Below, piece by piece: positions 22,946 through 34,097 of a DNA stretch of 64,000 nt. The stretch comes from Artemia franciscana (lineage: Eukaryota; Arthropoda; Branchiopoda; Anostraca; Artemiidae): assembly GCF_032884065.1 (NCBI RefSeq), contig NC_088873.1:558001-622000 (forward strand), written 5' to 3'. A program made the translations under genes and the position numbers. The notes beneath the pieces are model-generated. The model worked only from the letters and a program-made list of their open reading frames with translations, searched no databases and had not been told where the DNA came from. The stretch's first letter is position 1; each line of letters starts with the position of its first letter.

Positions 22946-23579
22946 ATTATTTTTAACTTGAGTTAAATGAAATACCTTGAAATTCTAACGTAAATATTTT
23001 GAAAAAACAAAATGGCACTGGTTAGTTTAGAGGCTCAGAACCATAGATTTTTTTTCTCAGTTGTTCAATTCAGAGGAGAGCTGTCTACCCAGTGCCAAAG
23101 AAAGGCCCTTTTTTGCTGTAATACTGCATTATCTTTTTTTAAGGTTTTGGTTCTACAGCCTGGTCTTAAAGCTTGATCAAATGCATAAATTAGCATCTTC
23201 ATAATCATTAAATGTATCTATTTTTTATATTTAGAGCTTTAATTCTAGACCATAAGACGATTTTATTATAGCTTCAAGTGCATGCCACGTGGCTGTAATT
23301 ATTGAAGCAGTTATGTATTCCCTATCTACACCAGACAAAACCCAAACAAGTGTGGTTATTGAATCTTTAGTAACTGTAGATTATCCCTTATGACCCACCC
23401 TACTCATTGAAATATCCTTACCTTCTTTAATCATTGCTTTAGGCCTAGACCCCCTAGTAAAGAGGAAGTGTCTGATCCCAAGCTATATCCAATCGTTTAA
23501 CGACATGGAAGAACGGGCAAAGTTTTGTTCCTGCTTCTTTGCAGGAACAAAATTTACGCATATCGTTTATTGTTTAATA
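22946..23579. other. No gene seen
   Basis: Intergenic or downstream region of the lipase. No terminal lipase exon and no repeat is recognised with confidence. Confidence 0.4.
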
Positions 23580-24085
23580 AAGTCAAGTCAAGAAAAAAAA
23601 ACTTTGAATTTCCGTTCAAGTCAGCCCTCTCTCGATGTTCTAGAATAATTGGCTCGAACGATCACCCATGTGGGAAAAAAGAAATAAACACGCATTCGTG
23701 ACCTTTCTTCTGGCAAAAAAAAATACTAAGCTCCATATTCTTGCAGATATCAGCTTGAAACTTCTGCAATACGGTGCCTGATACAATACGGTGATACAAT
23801 ACGGTGCCTGATACAATAAGGTCCCTGATACGCTGAATTTGATGCTGGGATTCTCGTTAAGATTTTTTGACTTTTAAGCTGTGTTTCCTCCCTTTTTCGA
23901 ACATCTGGCAAGTTTTCTCAGACTCGTCGCCTTTGATGGGGAATAGTAAGCTGAACGAATCTTTTATATTTAGAATTAGCATAATAAGCCAATTTTGTTG
24001 AATAATCTATTGAAATCAAAATTCCATTTTTAGAGTTTTTGTTACTAATGAGCCCAGTCACTCTTTACTTACAGTTAGTTATTAT
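23580..24085 (-). repeat. Repeat family A fragment (minus, diverged)
   Basis: Reads in reverse the A body: 'taaacacgcattcgtgacct', 'ttcttctggcaaaaaa', 'gatacgctgaattt', 'agttttctcagactcgt' and 'ttagagtttttgtta'. It also holds a small internal tandem of 'gatacaatacggtgcct' near 23765-23825. Confidence 0.7.
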
Positions 24086-24324
24086 GAACTATTTAATTAT
24101 AATTCTGAAGTACTAGCATAGTTACTTCAGATATTTTTTTTCTAACTTGCTTCATTTTTCATATCGAATTGACCTTATGCATTTTTACTTAGTACCATTT
24201 TTTACTCTTTCTATATTTGAGCTTTATGACTGGGGAAAAGACAAACTAAGGCATGTCGCCGGTTCAGTAAGAGTTTTTTGTAATAAAATGGATTGGAATA
24301 TCGATTAGATGCGTGAATAAATTA

Positions 24325-24565
24325 AATAAAAAAAACTGATTTTTTTAAAAATGAAAGTAGGGAGCAACATTAAAACATAAAACGAACAGAAATTATTCCG
24401 TGTATGAAAGGGGCTTTTCCTCCTCAACGCCTAGCTCTTTACGCTAAAGTTTGACTCTTTCTCTTAACTCCACTTTTTAAAACAGTAAGAAACTTTAGCG
24501 TAAAGAGCGGGGCGTTGAGGAGGAAAAGCCCCTTTTATATAAGGAATAATGTTTTTTTATTATAT
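24325..24565. repeat. Solo palindrome of family A hairpin module
   Basis: Arms with 'ctcaacgcctagctctttac' and the inverse 'gtaaagagcggggcgttgag', loop of about 50 bases. It occurs here without an adjoining intact A body. Confidence 0.8.
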
Positions 24566-24956
24566 TTTTTTTATCTTAATGCTTATAGTTTTTTTTGCAG
24601 ATATTTACCAATGAGAATAATAATTAATTGAGCTCATCACCTATTTTTTTTTTTTTTTTTTTTTTTTTGCAGGATGAAATGTTTGATCCTAAAAGTTTTT
24701 TCTTGCCAGAGAAAATGTTTCAGGATAAAAAGCGAGCTTTAAAAATAATTTTTTTAGGGGGAAATTTAACTTTTAGGTTATTTTTTTTCCTTTTGCAGAA
24801 CCATACGTTTGATGGCCGATTAATGGCCTCAAAAGTTTTTTTGAAGTTCACCTGTTTGGATAATAGTAGATTTAAAAAAATAACTTTTTCGGTATAGCCA
24901 TGGGCTTCAGGCTGATAATAAACCGCCGAAAAGATTCTTTTAACCCAGAAACTTAC

Positions 24957-25160
24957 CTTTCAGGATAATAATCAAGCTCGGAAACAGTGACACTTTCTAT
25001 AAATAGCTCTTTGTTGCAAAAAAGCGTACAAATGGTTCCAGGCTTAAAAAAATCGGCGTCATAATTCCAGTAAACCTCAACTCTTTGAATTTTACCAACA
25101 TCAATCGTGGAAGTTAACAAAAACGTCCGAGTATCAGTATGATAAAATTTTTCACTTCCA
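24957..25160 (-). CDS. Pancreatic-type lipase, PLAT domain exon
   Basis: A 204-bp exon (one base, 67 codons, two bases). It encodes GSEKFYHTDTRTFLLTSTID, VGKIQRVEVYWNYD, then KPGTICTLFCNKELFIESVT and LDYYPE. The pattern of a TFLL..TIDVG strand, a VEVYWNYD strand, KPGT and LFC..LFIE is that of the second half of the PLAT/C2-like domain, which in this family contacts colipase or lipid. The acceptor is TTTTTTCAG and the donor is GTAAGT. Only the last roughly 10-20 residues of the protein should remain; I could not identify that terminal exon below 24957. It lies 13 kb from the preceding known exon. Confidence 0.85.
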
Positions 25161-26812
25161 CTGAAAAAAAGAAAATAATATATCAGAATGAAATTAAGAA
25201 ACTTTTTTAAAACCAATAGGACACAGCCGATTTTATGCCAAAAAATCATATATTATTTAAACTACTGTTTCAGTAAAGATTTTCACTCAAAACCCTTAAG
25301 ATGTCATTTCTCAACCCTTTCAGCATCATAACTTCCTCCCCAAAAGAGGTCAAAAGTGGAGTCAAATGTACCTCAACCCTCTTATGCTAAATGAGAATCT
25401 AAATTTAAAAAGGAGCTTTACTAGAGTAAGAGATAAGCTAGCCCGTTCTGTAACGTTTTCGACGGGTTTTATCCGTTTTATTGACCCCCATTGACGTCAT
25501 TTTCATTGACGTCCCAACCGTGCTAAAATCTCATAACTCCCTTTCTTTTTAGTTTACTATTAAGAGCCTTTGGAATTTTTTAAACCACGTTGTCATCACT
25601 TTTACCCATGCTGCTTTAAATTAACTACCATATATGAAGTAATACGTGTGTTACACGTAATACATGCAGGGCCGGATCCAGGAATTTTTCCGGGGTGTGT
25701 TTTACACCAGGTCTTTTATTCGGGGGCGGAAGATATACACAAAAACTCATAAAATTTGTTTATATCCATTTTTGTTACGTTTTTACGAGTAAGACAAACA
25801 TTTCGGTGAGGGGGGTTTCAATCCCCCTAGCTCCCTTACAGCCTTGAATACCTGCATCATCGTACATATGGAGATGCAGTTTTTAAAAAAATCTATTTTA
25901 TTTTTAATGGTATGTTTTGGTAGGCAAAACAAGTATACAGATATAGCAATTAACTTTCAAATAGGCCCCTAAAAATTTATCTTGGGTATTTCAGCGCCCC
26001 CTATCGGTTACAGAAAAGAATGGAAAGAATTAGAAAGGGAGACAAGTCACTGCCTCCCATGTGATATAGTTGTTTTCATTCTTGGTTAAGAAAGGGGATT
26101 AGAATATCCCTATTTAGAGGTTTCCGCTGTATAATTTCAATGATGCATATTTCATTCGGATCCGCAACTATTTTTGTAGGGTCTTAGGAATTTTTTTTGA
26201 AAGTCTCATAAACCTATTTTTTATACCAACCAATTTCAATAAGTCCAGGCCTAATCAAAAGAATTATTGTCATTTCTGAATCAGGTTCGAACGGTGACCG
26301 TTCTTAACTTGACAATTGTTTTCAAAACGCGCTTTAATTACTTTTTTTTTACTCCTTATTTCGATTACTGTGGGTTATGATTCGTTTTTCACTAGGTTGC
26401 CCCTGAAAAGGCAACCACAAGGCCGTATCCAGGAGGGATGTTTGGGGGTTTGAGTCCTCAACGCGAAATGTTTGTCTGACTCGCAAAAACGTAACAAAAA
26501 GGAATATAAACAAATTTTTGATGCATTTTAAAAGAATTTTTGTACCCCCCCCCGCCAAAAAAATGGATATAACCCTGGTCAACCGTAATATAATTAATAA
26601 ATAAAGCGTTTTGTCTTTTCTGACCATCTGCAATTTTTACGGGGGTCAAGATGTCATGACTGTTCGCTAGAGAAAAGATAGTATGTAAAGAATGCTGCTT
26701 ACAACAAGACAATCGTTCTGATGATCTTGACGGATTTTCAATATTATGAATACCTTTAATCTTTATCCTTTTCACCCACAATTGAATAGCCAGTGTCTAA
26801 TTCCATTATTAT
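25161..26812 (-). other. Lipase intron part: no exon seen; inverted repeat pair
   Basis: Intronic. Two inverted copies of a ~180-bp repeat are seen, about 25669-25860 and 26403-26580. They share 'aaatgtttgtcttactcg', 'aaaaacgtaacaaaaatgga' and 'tataaacaaattttt' in opposite senses. Poly-C, poly-T and short frames only. Confidence 0.5.
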
Positions 26813-28530
26813 CAAACAGTTCGTGGTAACGAACTGTAGTAAGGAGCGACCCGGCTCTGTAGTAACCAAAACTCTAAAAAATGGAATTTTGATACCAATA
26901 CCTACATCAAAAGAATCACATTTTAATGCTGATTTTAAATATATAAGTTTAATCAAGTTTAGTCTTACCCATCAAAAGTTACGAGCCTGAGAAAATTTGC
27001 GTTATTTTAGAAAATAGGGGGAAACGCCCCCTAGAAGTCTTAGAATCTTAACGAAAATCACACCATCAGATTCCGCGTATCAGAGAACCCTACTGTAGAA
27101 GTTTCAAGCTTCTATCTACAAAAATGTGGAATTTTGTATTTTTTGCCAGAAGGCAGATCACGGATGCGTGTTTATTTGTTTTTTTGTTTTTTTTTTTTGT
27201 TTTTTTTTTCTTTTTCCCAGGGGTGATCGTATCGACCCAGTTGTCCTAGAATGTTGCAAGAGGGCTCATTCTAACGGAAATGAAAAGTTCTAGTGCCCTT
27301 TTTAAGTGACCAAAAAAATTGGAGGGCACCTAGGCCCCCTCCCACGCTAATTATTTTACCGAAGTCAACGGATCGAAATTCTGAGATAGCCATTTTATTC
27401 AGCGTAGTCGAAAAACCTTATAACTATGTCTTTGGGGACGACTTACTCCCCCACAGTCCCCATGGGAGGGGCAACAAGTTACACCAATGCTTACATATAG
27501 TAATGGTTATTGGGAAGTGTACAGGCGTTTTCAGGAGGATTTTTTTGGTTGGGGGAGGGGTTGAGAAGAGGGGGATATGCTGGGGGAACTTTCCATCGAT
27601 AATTTGTCATGGGGGAAGAAAATCTCCATGAAGGGAGCGCAGGATTTAATAGCATTATTTAAAAACACAATGAAAAAATAAATATGAAAAAGTTCTTTGA
27701 GCTGGAAGTAAGGAACAGCATTAAAACTTAAAACAAACAGAAACTATTACCCATTTGAGGGGCTCATCTCCTCCTAATACCTCGCTCTTTACGTTAAAGT
27801 ATTTTTAGTAATTTCAACTATTTATTCTACGGCTTTTGTGATTCTGGGGTCATTCTTAATGAATTGGGACAAAATTTAAGCTTTAGTGTAAAGAGCGAGG
27901 ATCTGACAAGGGGGCGAACCCCCTCATATATGTAATAAAAATATGAGAATACAAAAGTTCTTTACGTAAGGTAATTTATAAGTTACGTAAATCTTTTACT
28001 AATAAAAATATTCGTAAAAAATTAAAAGTTCTAGTTGCCTTTTTAATTGACCAAAAAATCGGAGGGCAACTAGGCTTCCTCCCCCGCTCTTTTTTTCTCA
28101 AAATCATTCGATCAAAATTATGAGAAAGCTATTTAGCCAAAAAAAAAAAATAAAATTCAAATTTCGTTTTAATTATTCCTCTGCGGAGAGCCAAAATCAA
28201 AACATGCATTGATTCAAAAACGTTCAGAAATTAAATAGAAAAAAACAAGTTTTTTTAACTGAAAGTAAGGAGCGACATTAAAACTTAAAACGAACAGAAA
28301 TTACTTCGTATATGAAAGAGGCTGCTTCCTCATCAACGCCCCGCTCTTTACGCTAAAGTTTTTTACTGTTTTAAAAAGAAGAATTGAGAGACAGAGTCAA
28401 ACTTTAGCGTAAAGAGCGGGGCGTTGATGAGGAAGCAGCCTCTTTCATATACGAAGTAATTTCTGTTCGTGTTTTAATGTCGCTCCTTACTTTCAGTTAA
28501 AAAAACTTGTTTTTTTTTATTTAATTTTTA
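26813..28530 (+). repeat. Composite repeat family A, copy 3 (near complete)
   Basis: The hairpin is at 26817-26836. The body includes 'gcctgagaaaatttgcgtta' and 'ccagaaggcagatcacggatg', a T-rich tract at 27178-27215, and 'ctggggtcattcttaatgaa'. The long palindrome is at 28235-28525. This is the best reference copy for the plus orientation, with the copy at 57421-59109 as its mirror. Confidence 0.88.
28235..28525. repeat. Long palindrome, loop in opposite orientation
   Basis: Arms 'ctcatcaacgccccgctctt' and the inverse. The loop reads ttttttactgttttaaaaag...gagacagagtcaaac, the reverse complement of the loop at 24430 and 57545. Confidence 0.85.
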
Positions 28531-29760
28531 TATGGAATTATTTATGTTCTAATAAACTTTCTCGCAATATTTTGTGATGACTAATCTGAAGTTAGAGCTC
28601 CTTGAAAAAAAAGTATAAACCAACTTCTGACCAAATTTGTTCGAAAAAATATACAAATTTTGCATTTAGGCATGTAGAAGTTCCTCAAACTTCTGGTATT
28701 GGGTCTTGAACCGAATGGGTTTACTTTGAGAACAGACTGTGTAGTGTGAATCAATTAAGCGCCACTTTTTATGTGTGTTCTGCTTCTTCTTTCAGTTTTT
28801 CTCTACAGTGATCTTTTAGAAACATCGCGTAAATTTTTTTTGCAAATATCATGGCTAATAAGCTAAAGGTGATATCTGACGTTTTCAGACATCTTGGTTA
28901 ATTGCCAATAAAACTACTTGCTAAGCTGTCCTCAAAGGGGGGCACCAGAATAGCGTTGATAAGAAGGATAAAAGTTTGTTTAAAAATATATTGCCCTGCT
29001 GTTCCTCCCATTGCCACTGCTGGAATTTACCTTTTCATGATTTTGGCGAAGAAATTTTGTATATTGAGTTCAATTTTATCAGATGCAGCCCAAAACAAAC
29101 TTGTTGCAAGTTTCGCCACGACACGCATGATGCGTCCAAATAGGACAAAAGTAATCTTAATGCCTATAGAGATATTTTCACTATGCCAGTATAAAAAGCT
29201 AAAAGATCTACTAGAAATAGTTGCGTTGACACTCATTTGAACATTTTATAAAAAAAAACTTCAGTCTGTAATAAAAAAATAATAATAATAAAGGGGGAAC
29301 AAGTTCCAGCTGCGCAGATTCAAAGAAATGTAAAGGTTGGAAATAATTTCGTTTGTTTTTTAAATGAAGATAGAAATAAAAGAACTTTTCAAAGATACTA
29401 TTGCAGTTTTGTCTATTCTTTTGATTGTTTCTAAAAAACCGAAAAAAGATTTGCCTTATTATTGGCTAGTCAGGCAGACACAAAGGAAAAATTTAGGCAA
29501 GTGGCCCCCACCAAGTTTAGTTTGTGTAATTTCCTCTCCAGTATCTACTGTTTTCTGTATAATTAGCCTTTTTTTGAAGTTATCCACAGGGACATTTCCA
29601 AGGGGAGATCCTATATTAATAAATTTTTGCCAAATTTCCTGGGTGCCAAGAAAAGCTTTTTTTATTATTCCCCCCGTCCCTGACAAAAATTCGCTGTTTG
29701 TGCGTAGTTGTGTTTCATTGAAGATTTAAATTTTGTTTCATTTGTATTAAAAAAAGCATA
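28531..29760. other. Unassigned open frames, probably transposon remnant
   Basis: A plus frame at 28902-29240 (112 codons) and a minus frame at 29710-29459 (LSGTGGIIKKAFLGTQEIWQ, then KFINIGSPLGNVPVDNF) are open but carry no domain I can name. The minus frame was considered for the missing lipase PLAT exon. The match is too weak and no suitable splice phases were established. Confidence 0.25.
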
Positions 29761-31202
29761 AAGTTGGGTTAGTATATATTAGAAAATATTAAAGGCCTCC
29801 AATTCAGCGGTAAGGGTACAGTTGTTCTATAGATTTTGAAAAATACTCTTTTAGGTAAAAAAGAACTTTTTTAGTATTTTCACCAGATTTTTCTAAATAA
29901 TAGTGTTCCCTTTCCCGTTAAATTTGAAAAAATACCGTTGTTGAAAGCTTATGCATGACGTGACTGATATTTGCGTTCTTCCAGAAAAAAACGTTAAACC
30001 AAAGGATGAATAATGAACATACAAGGCGAATGATCTCCACAATTTCAAAATTAAGTTTTACTCACACAAATCTACAAGATTTTCAGACAGTCCTTCTATG
30101 TTTAATTGATTTTATTAGATATTAATCCAACAAAAGCATGCGGGCTTAGATTCTCATATAGGGACTTGAAACTGCGAAGGTATCAACTTTAATTGTATTT
30201 TAATGTGATCGAATACTTTGATTATTGGAAATTTAATGAGTTCTTTAATATTTTAATTTAATAAGCATCAATTGCCAAAGAGTTTTAAGTGTGATTTTCA
30301 ATCAGAAAGATACCCCCTTATCCCTCCAGATGCCAACATATGCGTATGAATTTCCAATTTATCTTATGGTAAATTCGACTCCAAAAAGTAGATAGGTCTA
30401 TGCTGGAAGTGAGCTGTGAAAGTGAGAGTGGTTAAAAGATGAAGCTAAAAGATATATAAAATAGCAACAAAATAAAAACTATTAGAAGATCTAATGAGGG
30501 TTTTAAGTAGCTCCTCTCTGCACCCATGGTTTGGATCTACTACCCCTCTCCAGTTCCTTGGATACAACCAATTCAAACAAAAATCTGAGGTTGAAAATAT
30601 TTTGAACAAATATAATACTTCTAAAATAAAAGCCTCAATTGCAGTAACATAACATTGCCAGGCAGAATGTTCTAGTGTATTCCAAAGTCTAATCCTCCCC
30701 CTGTTTATCTTTAATATTAAATTTTGGATTGATCTCTACTGAGGGATCAATATTTTCCACTAACAAGGGGGGGGTAAATTATATGCTTTGGTTTTTCTTT
30801 ATTATAAAGAGACAAAACTCTTCGAAGCATTTAGATTCAATTTCAAAATTCCTTAACTGTCTTCGCCTTTTCTGAACCTTACCAATGGGTGAAGATCTTT
30901 TGTCTATCCTTGGGGTTTCCCAGGGAGAACTGCACAACATTCTCAAAATAAAGAAATGCAGAAAGGAAGGTTAGGAGGGCAAATAAGTCGAAATTTTCCA
31001 TGTTTTCATGCCGTTAGCCAATTCTTGACGACTATGAACAATTTAAGCCAATTCAAAATTGGGCTAATTTGTCCCCAAAAAAGCTTGCCTTTGGTGCCAA
31101 CACTGCTTATCTTTTGAAAAGGCATCCCTAGCTTTGGTGTTCTTTATTCAATTTTTTCTCTGGCACTGTTTACCTCCTTCTCTTTATCTGTCTTCTTTTC
31201 CT

Positions 31203-31247
<45 letters not shown>

Positions 31248-31680
31248 GTAGCATTAGGAAAAAATCCACCCCTTTAGAACCAAAGATAATTAAATATTTA
31301 CCCAGGGGTAAGGTTAATGTCTCTGATTTGGTTGTATGTTCCAAATATTGATATTTTGAGCTTTCCATATACCCATTCTTCTGCGTCGTCGGTTTTTGTT
31401 AATTTCATGCTGATATGGTAATGACGCTCTGCAAGGAAATTATCTTAAGAATATTAACTACAAAAGTTGGAGTATCTGCGGATAACCGTATCCTGGTGAA
31501 AAAAAAGTTGTGAAGATGTTGTGAAAAGTTGTGAAATTACCTTAAGAATATTAACTACGAAAGTTGGAGTATCTGCGGATAACCGTATCCTGGTGAAAAA
31601 AAAGTTGAAAAAAATAGTAAAAAAATTGTTTATGAGCTAAATAAGTTTTCAACTGTCAAAGCCCAATGAATCTTGTTCAT
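29761..31680. other. Intron: (CT)n microsatellite and 97-bp duplication
   Basis: A pure CT run is at about 31207-31246. A ~75-bp segment 'cttaagaatattaactac... ggagtatctgcggataaccg' occurs at 31444 and 31541 (offset 97). 30500-31150 may hold a decayed LINE 3' part on the minus strand (KGKLFWGQISP..NWLKLF), but this is weak. Confidence 0.5.
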
Positions 31681-31689
31681 TGTGGGTTG

Positions 31690-32330
31690 TCTTCGACTGG
31701 TTTACCTCCCATGAATATTTAAGTGAAAGCAAGTGTTCCTCTTGTCAGTGTTTTGGGATCTGCACTCTTCCTTATTGACATAAATGACATGGAAGACAAT
31801 TTTGCAACTCCTCTGCATCAGTTCGCTGACGATGCCACGATATATTCAGCCATCCCAAAGCACGAAGACCCAACACAAGCCTCCCTTTCCCTTCAGATAG
31901 ATCTTTAGAAAATCGAAAAGGGAACTGATACATGGATGATCAACTTTAATGCATCGGAAACAAAGGAACTTCTTATTACACAATCAAAGGTGCCACGTGA
32001 ATACCTCAAATTTATTTTTTTCGAAAATTAAACTGTAAAGAGAGTCGACGAGCTCCGTCTACGGGGGACCCATCTCCACCCACCTTTCTCTACCCATCTC
32101 TCTTGGAATAACCACCTTGATTGGGTGAGAAGCTCCTGCACAAGTAAGGTCATAGCTACTCTTCACTGCAAAAACTTCTTCCATCTAGCTTGATTATCCC
32201 ACTTTACAAGTCCTGTGTAAGAATCAAAGCTGAATGTGGATGCGCGCTATATGCTGGTGCCCCAAAAACGCTGTTAGTACCACTTCAAAAGATCCAGAGG
32301 GGAAAAAGGGCGGGTTGCGCCTCTAATCAC
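31690..32330 (+). pseudogene. Jockey/CR1-like reverse transcriptase fragment
   Basis: Plus-strand pieces: VLGSALFLIDINDMEDNF, then the palm motif FADDATIYSA (catalytic Asp pair), then a stop and further LINE-like segments (NNHLDWV, LIIPLYKSCVRIKAECGCAL, LVPLQKIQRGKRA). Several stops show it is dead. It is cut at about 32330 by the first inverted unit of the fold-back array, exactly where the KIQRR helix of such proteins would continue. Confidence 0.7.
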
Positions 32331-32655
32331 ACGAGCATTCCATTCTTTTATTTTATTTCTTTTGATGAATTAAATGTCTCTATAGTCTATAAGTTTTGTT
32401 CGTATGGTCCCTCCTTTTATATTCAGCTATCACGTATTCAATGCAACCACCCGGGGTAAAAAAAATGATAGACTTAGAAAAGCTCCGATTATTTTAAAGA
32501 AAAAAAAGCATTCCATTCTTTTATTTCTAGTTAATCTCTTTTGATGAATTAAACGTCCTTACAGTTTATAATTTTCGTTCGGATCATCGCAACCGGGATA
32601 AAAAAAAATGATAGAATAAAAAATCTCCGATTATTCAAAAAAATGCGAGCATCAT
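32330..32655. repeat. Two inverted units of the ~183-bp repeat
   Basis: Read on the minus strand they give 'ggttgcattgaatacgtgat' and 'gacatttaattcatcaaaag', then a second, shorter unit. They are the reverse complement of the units at 34098-37740. Confidence 0.85.
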
Positions 32656-33174
32656 ATTTTAGAAAATCCAAACCATTATGTTCCATTTGACGAAATAATT
32701 CTAATTAGCAATGACAGGAATCAAATAAACTGTCTGCGAGGCAATCGAAATAAAAGGAAACATAAATAATAATACATCCCTAAATAGAGACTTGGGTGAA
32801 TACACACTCAACCCTAAGTGCACTAAATTAATTATAGAAAATAATCTACTTCAAAATAAAATAAAACAGGAACCAATAAAAATAAGCCCAGTCCCAAAAG
32901 AACTACAAGATCAGCTGCAGAGAAGGCAAACATCACAATAAGAAATTATTCCAACTTTTAATAAATACAGTTAGTGAAATGAATGAACCTTTTTAGCTTG
33001 TAAAATGTTAGCTTTTATCACACTGTCTTGGCTGAACTTTTCGTTAAGAAGTAAGAATGCCAAGGCAATTTAAAAAAAAACGGATTTTTAACCAAGAACT
33101 TTTATTCTAAGAGTTTTTTGTGTTATATTTTTTATTATTTTCTTTGCTGAAGACGGCCCTTAGATATAGGGCCA

Positions 33175-33177
<3 letters not shown>

Positions 33178-33228
<51 letters not shown>
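33178..33228. repeat. (TA)n microsatellite
   Basis: About 24 uninterrupted TA units, in the core of the fold-back-like element. Confidence 0.95.
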
Positions 33229-33235
<7 letters not shown>

Positions 33236-33472
33236 ATTTTTTATTAACCGAGCAATAATTATGTATGAATTTATTTTTTCTAAGAAATGACTCCTATTTT
33301 TCGTTGAAAAATTTCTGGCCTAAAAAAAATTTAGTTAGGTCACAAGCTTGAGTGAAATCGATAAGAGCCTTAATTTCGAAAAAAAAATTTATGAGGATTT
33401 GTCATATTTATGAGCACTTTTACGAGTAGAAATGGGTCGTTTTTGAATCATGAGTGGTTGTTACTGCTTTAT

Positions 33473-34030
33473 TTACTTCTTGTAATTTGATTGGATCTTG
33501 AAATTTTGCCTCACCTTCTTTCTTGTCATTATGAAATACACATTGCCGAAAGGTGATTTTTTTTCAAAACTATGGTAAACATTGATGACCTCATCGATAA
33601 AAAAATTCCAAACCCAATCATCATCGGTATAATTTTGAAATGTGTCATTTCTTTCTTCTTCATTTTGTATTTTCAATACTTTCAACAATTTTTCATTACC
33701 TTTTGCTTTAGCTGCTCTGATTGGTGTAGTTTTATTTGATGGTCCAGGTTATTCATTTTAAGCCGCTGTAAATTTAAGTTGTTTGGGTTGTTCATTTCGT
33801 CTTATCACGTTTAATTGTTCAGGTGGCTGGACAAAAATTTCTTCTTGTTTCAACGAATTATTATTTATAACAATTAAACATTTTAGTTTCCTGGGTCTTC
33901 CTCAAGGCATTTTCTTAGAGTTATAAAACTGCTTGGAAATCTTTTCAGTAAAGCTCTTCCTCAAGTACTCGGTTCTTGGCGTGTCCTCTTTTAGATAATT
34001 GGGCCGAGCTGTGTGCTTTTGCGTCTGCAT
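33473..34030 (-). pseudogene. Decayed ORF in the core of the fold-back element
   Basis: A reading frame from a Met at 34030 to a stop at 33473 (186 codons) with three in-frame stops. It begins MQTQKHTARPNYLKEDTPRT, then GRPRKLKCLIV (an AT-hook-like GRPRK). It later reads RAAKAKGNEKLLKVLKIQNE and DDDWVWNFFIDEVINVYHSF. The last 71 codons are uninterrupted. I do not recognise the family. Its place between inverted arrays makes a former element-encoded protein likely (inference). Confidence 0.4.
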
Positions 34031-34097
34031 TGTCGGTTGGACAAAGGGGAATTATTGCAAGAGAAATCGTTTGAGGGAGGTGAATATTTTTTACCCT

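Noticed and set aside
26793-26990. Plus-strand ORF with RPGSVVTKTLKNG
   Set aside because: It is the translated start of family A, with counterparts in other A copies (for example 58948-59136 in the minus-oriented copy), so it is a repeat shadow.
29459-29710. Candidate for the missing PLAT exon of the lipase (LSGTGGIIKKAFLG...)
   Set aside because: It has the length and strand, but the residues do not follow the PLAT pattern well and I could not find acceptor and donor sites with the needed phases (1 and 2).
31144-31368. Minus-strand ORF with an RERERE run
   Set aside because: Translation of the (CT)n microsatellite.
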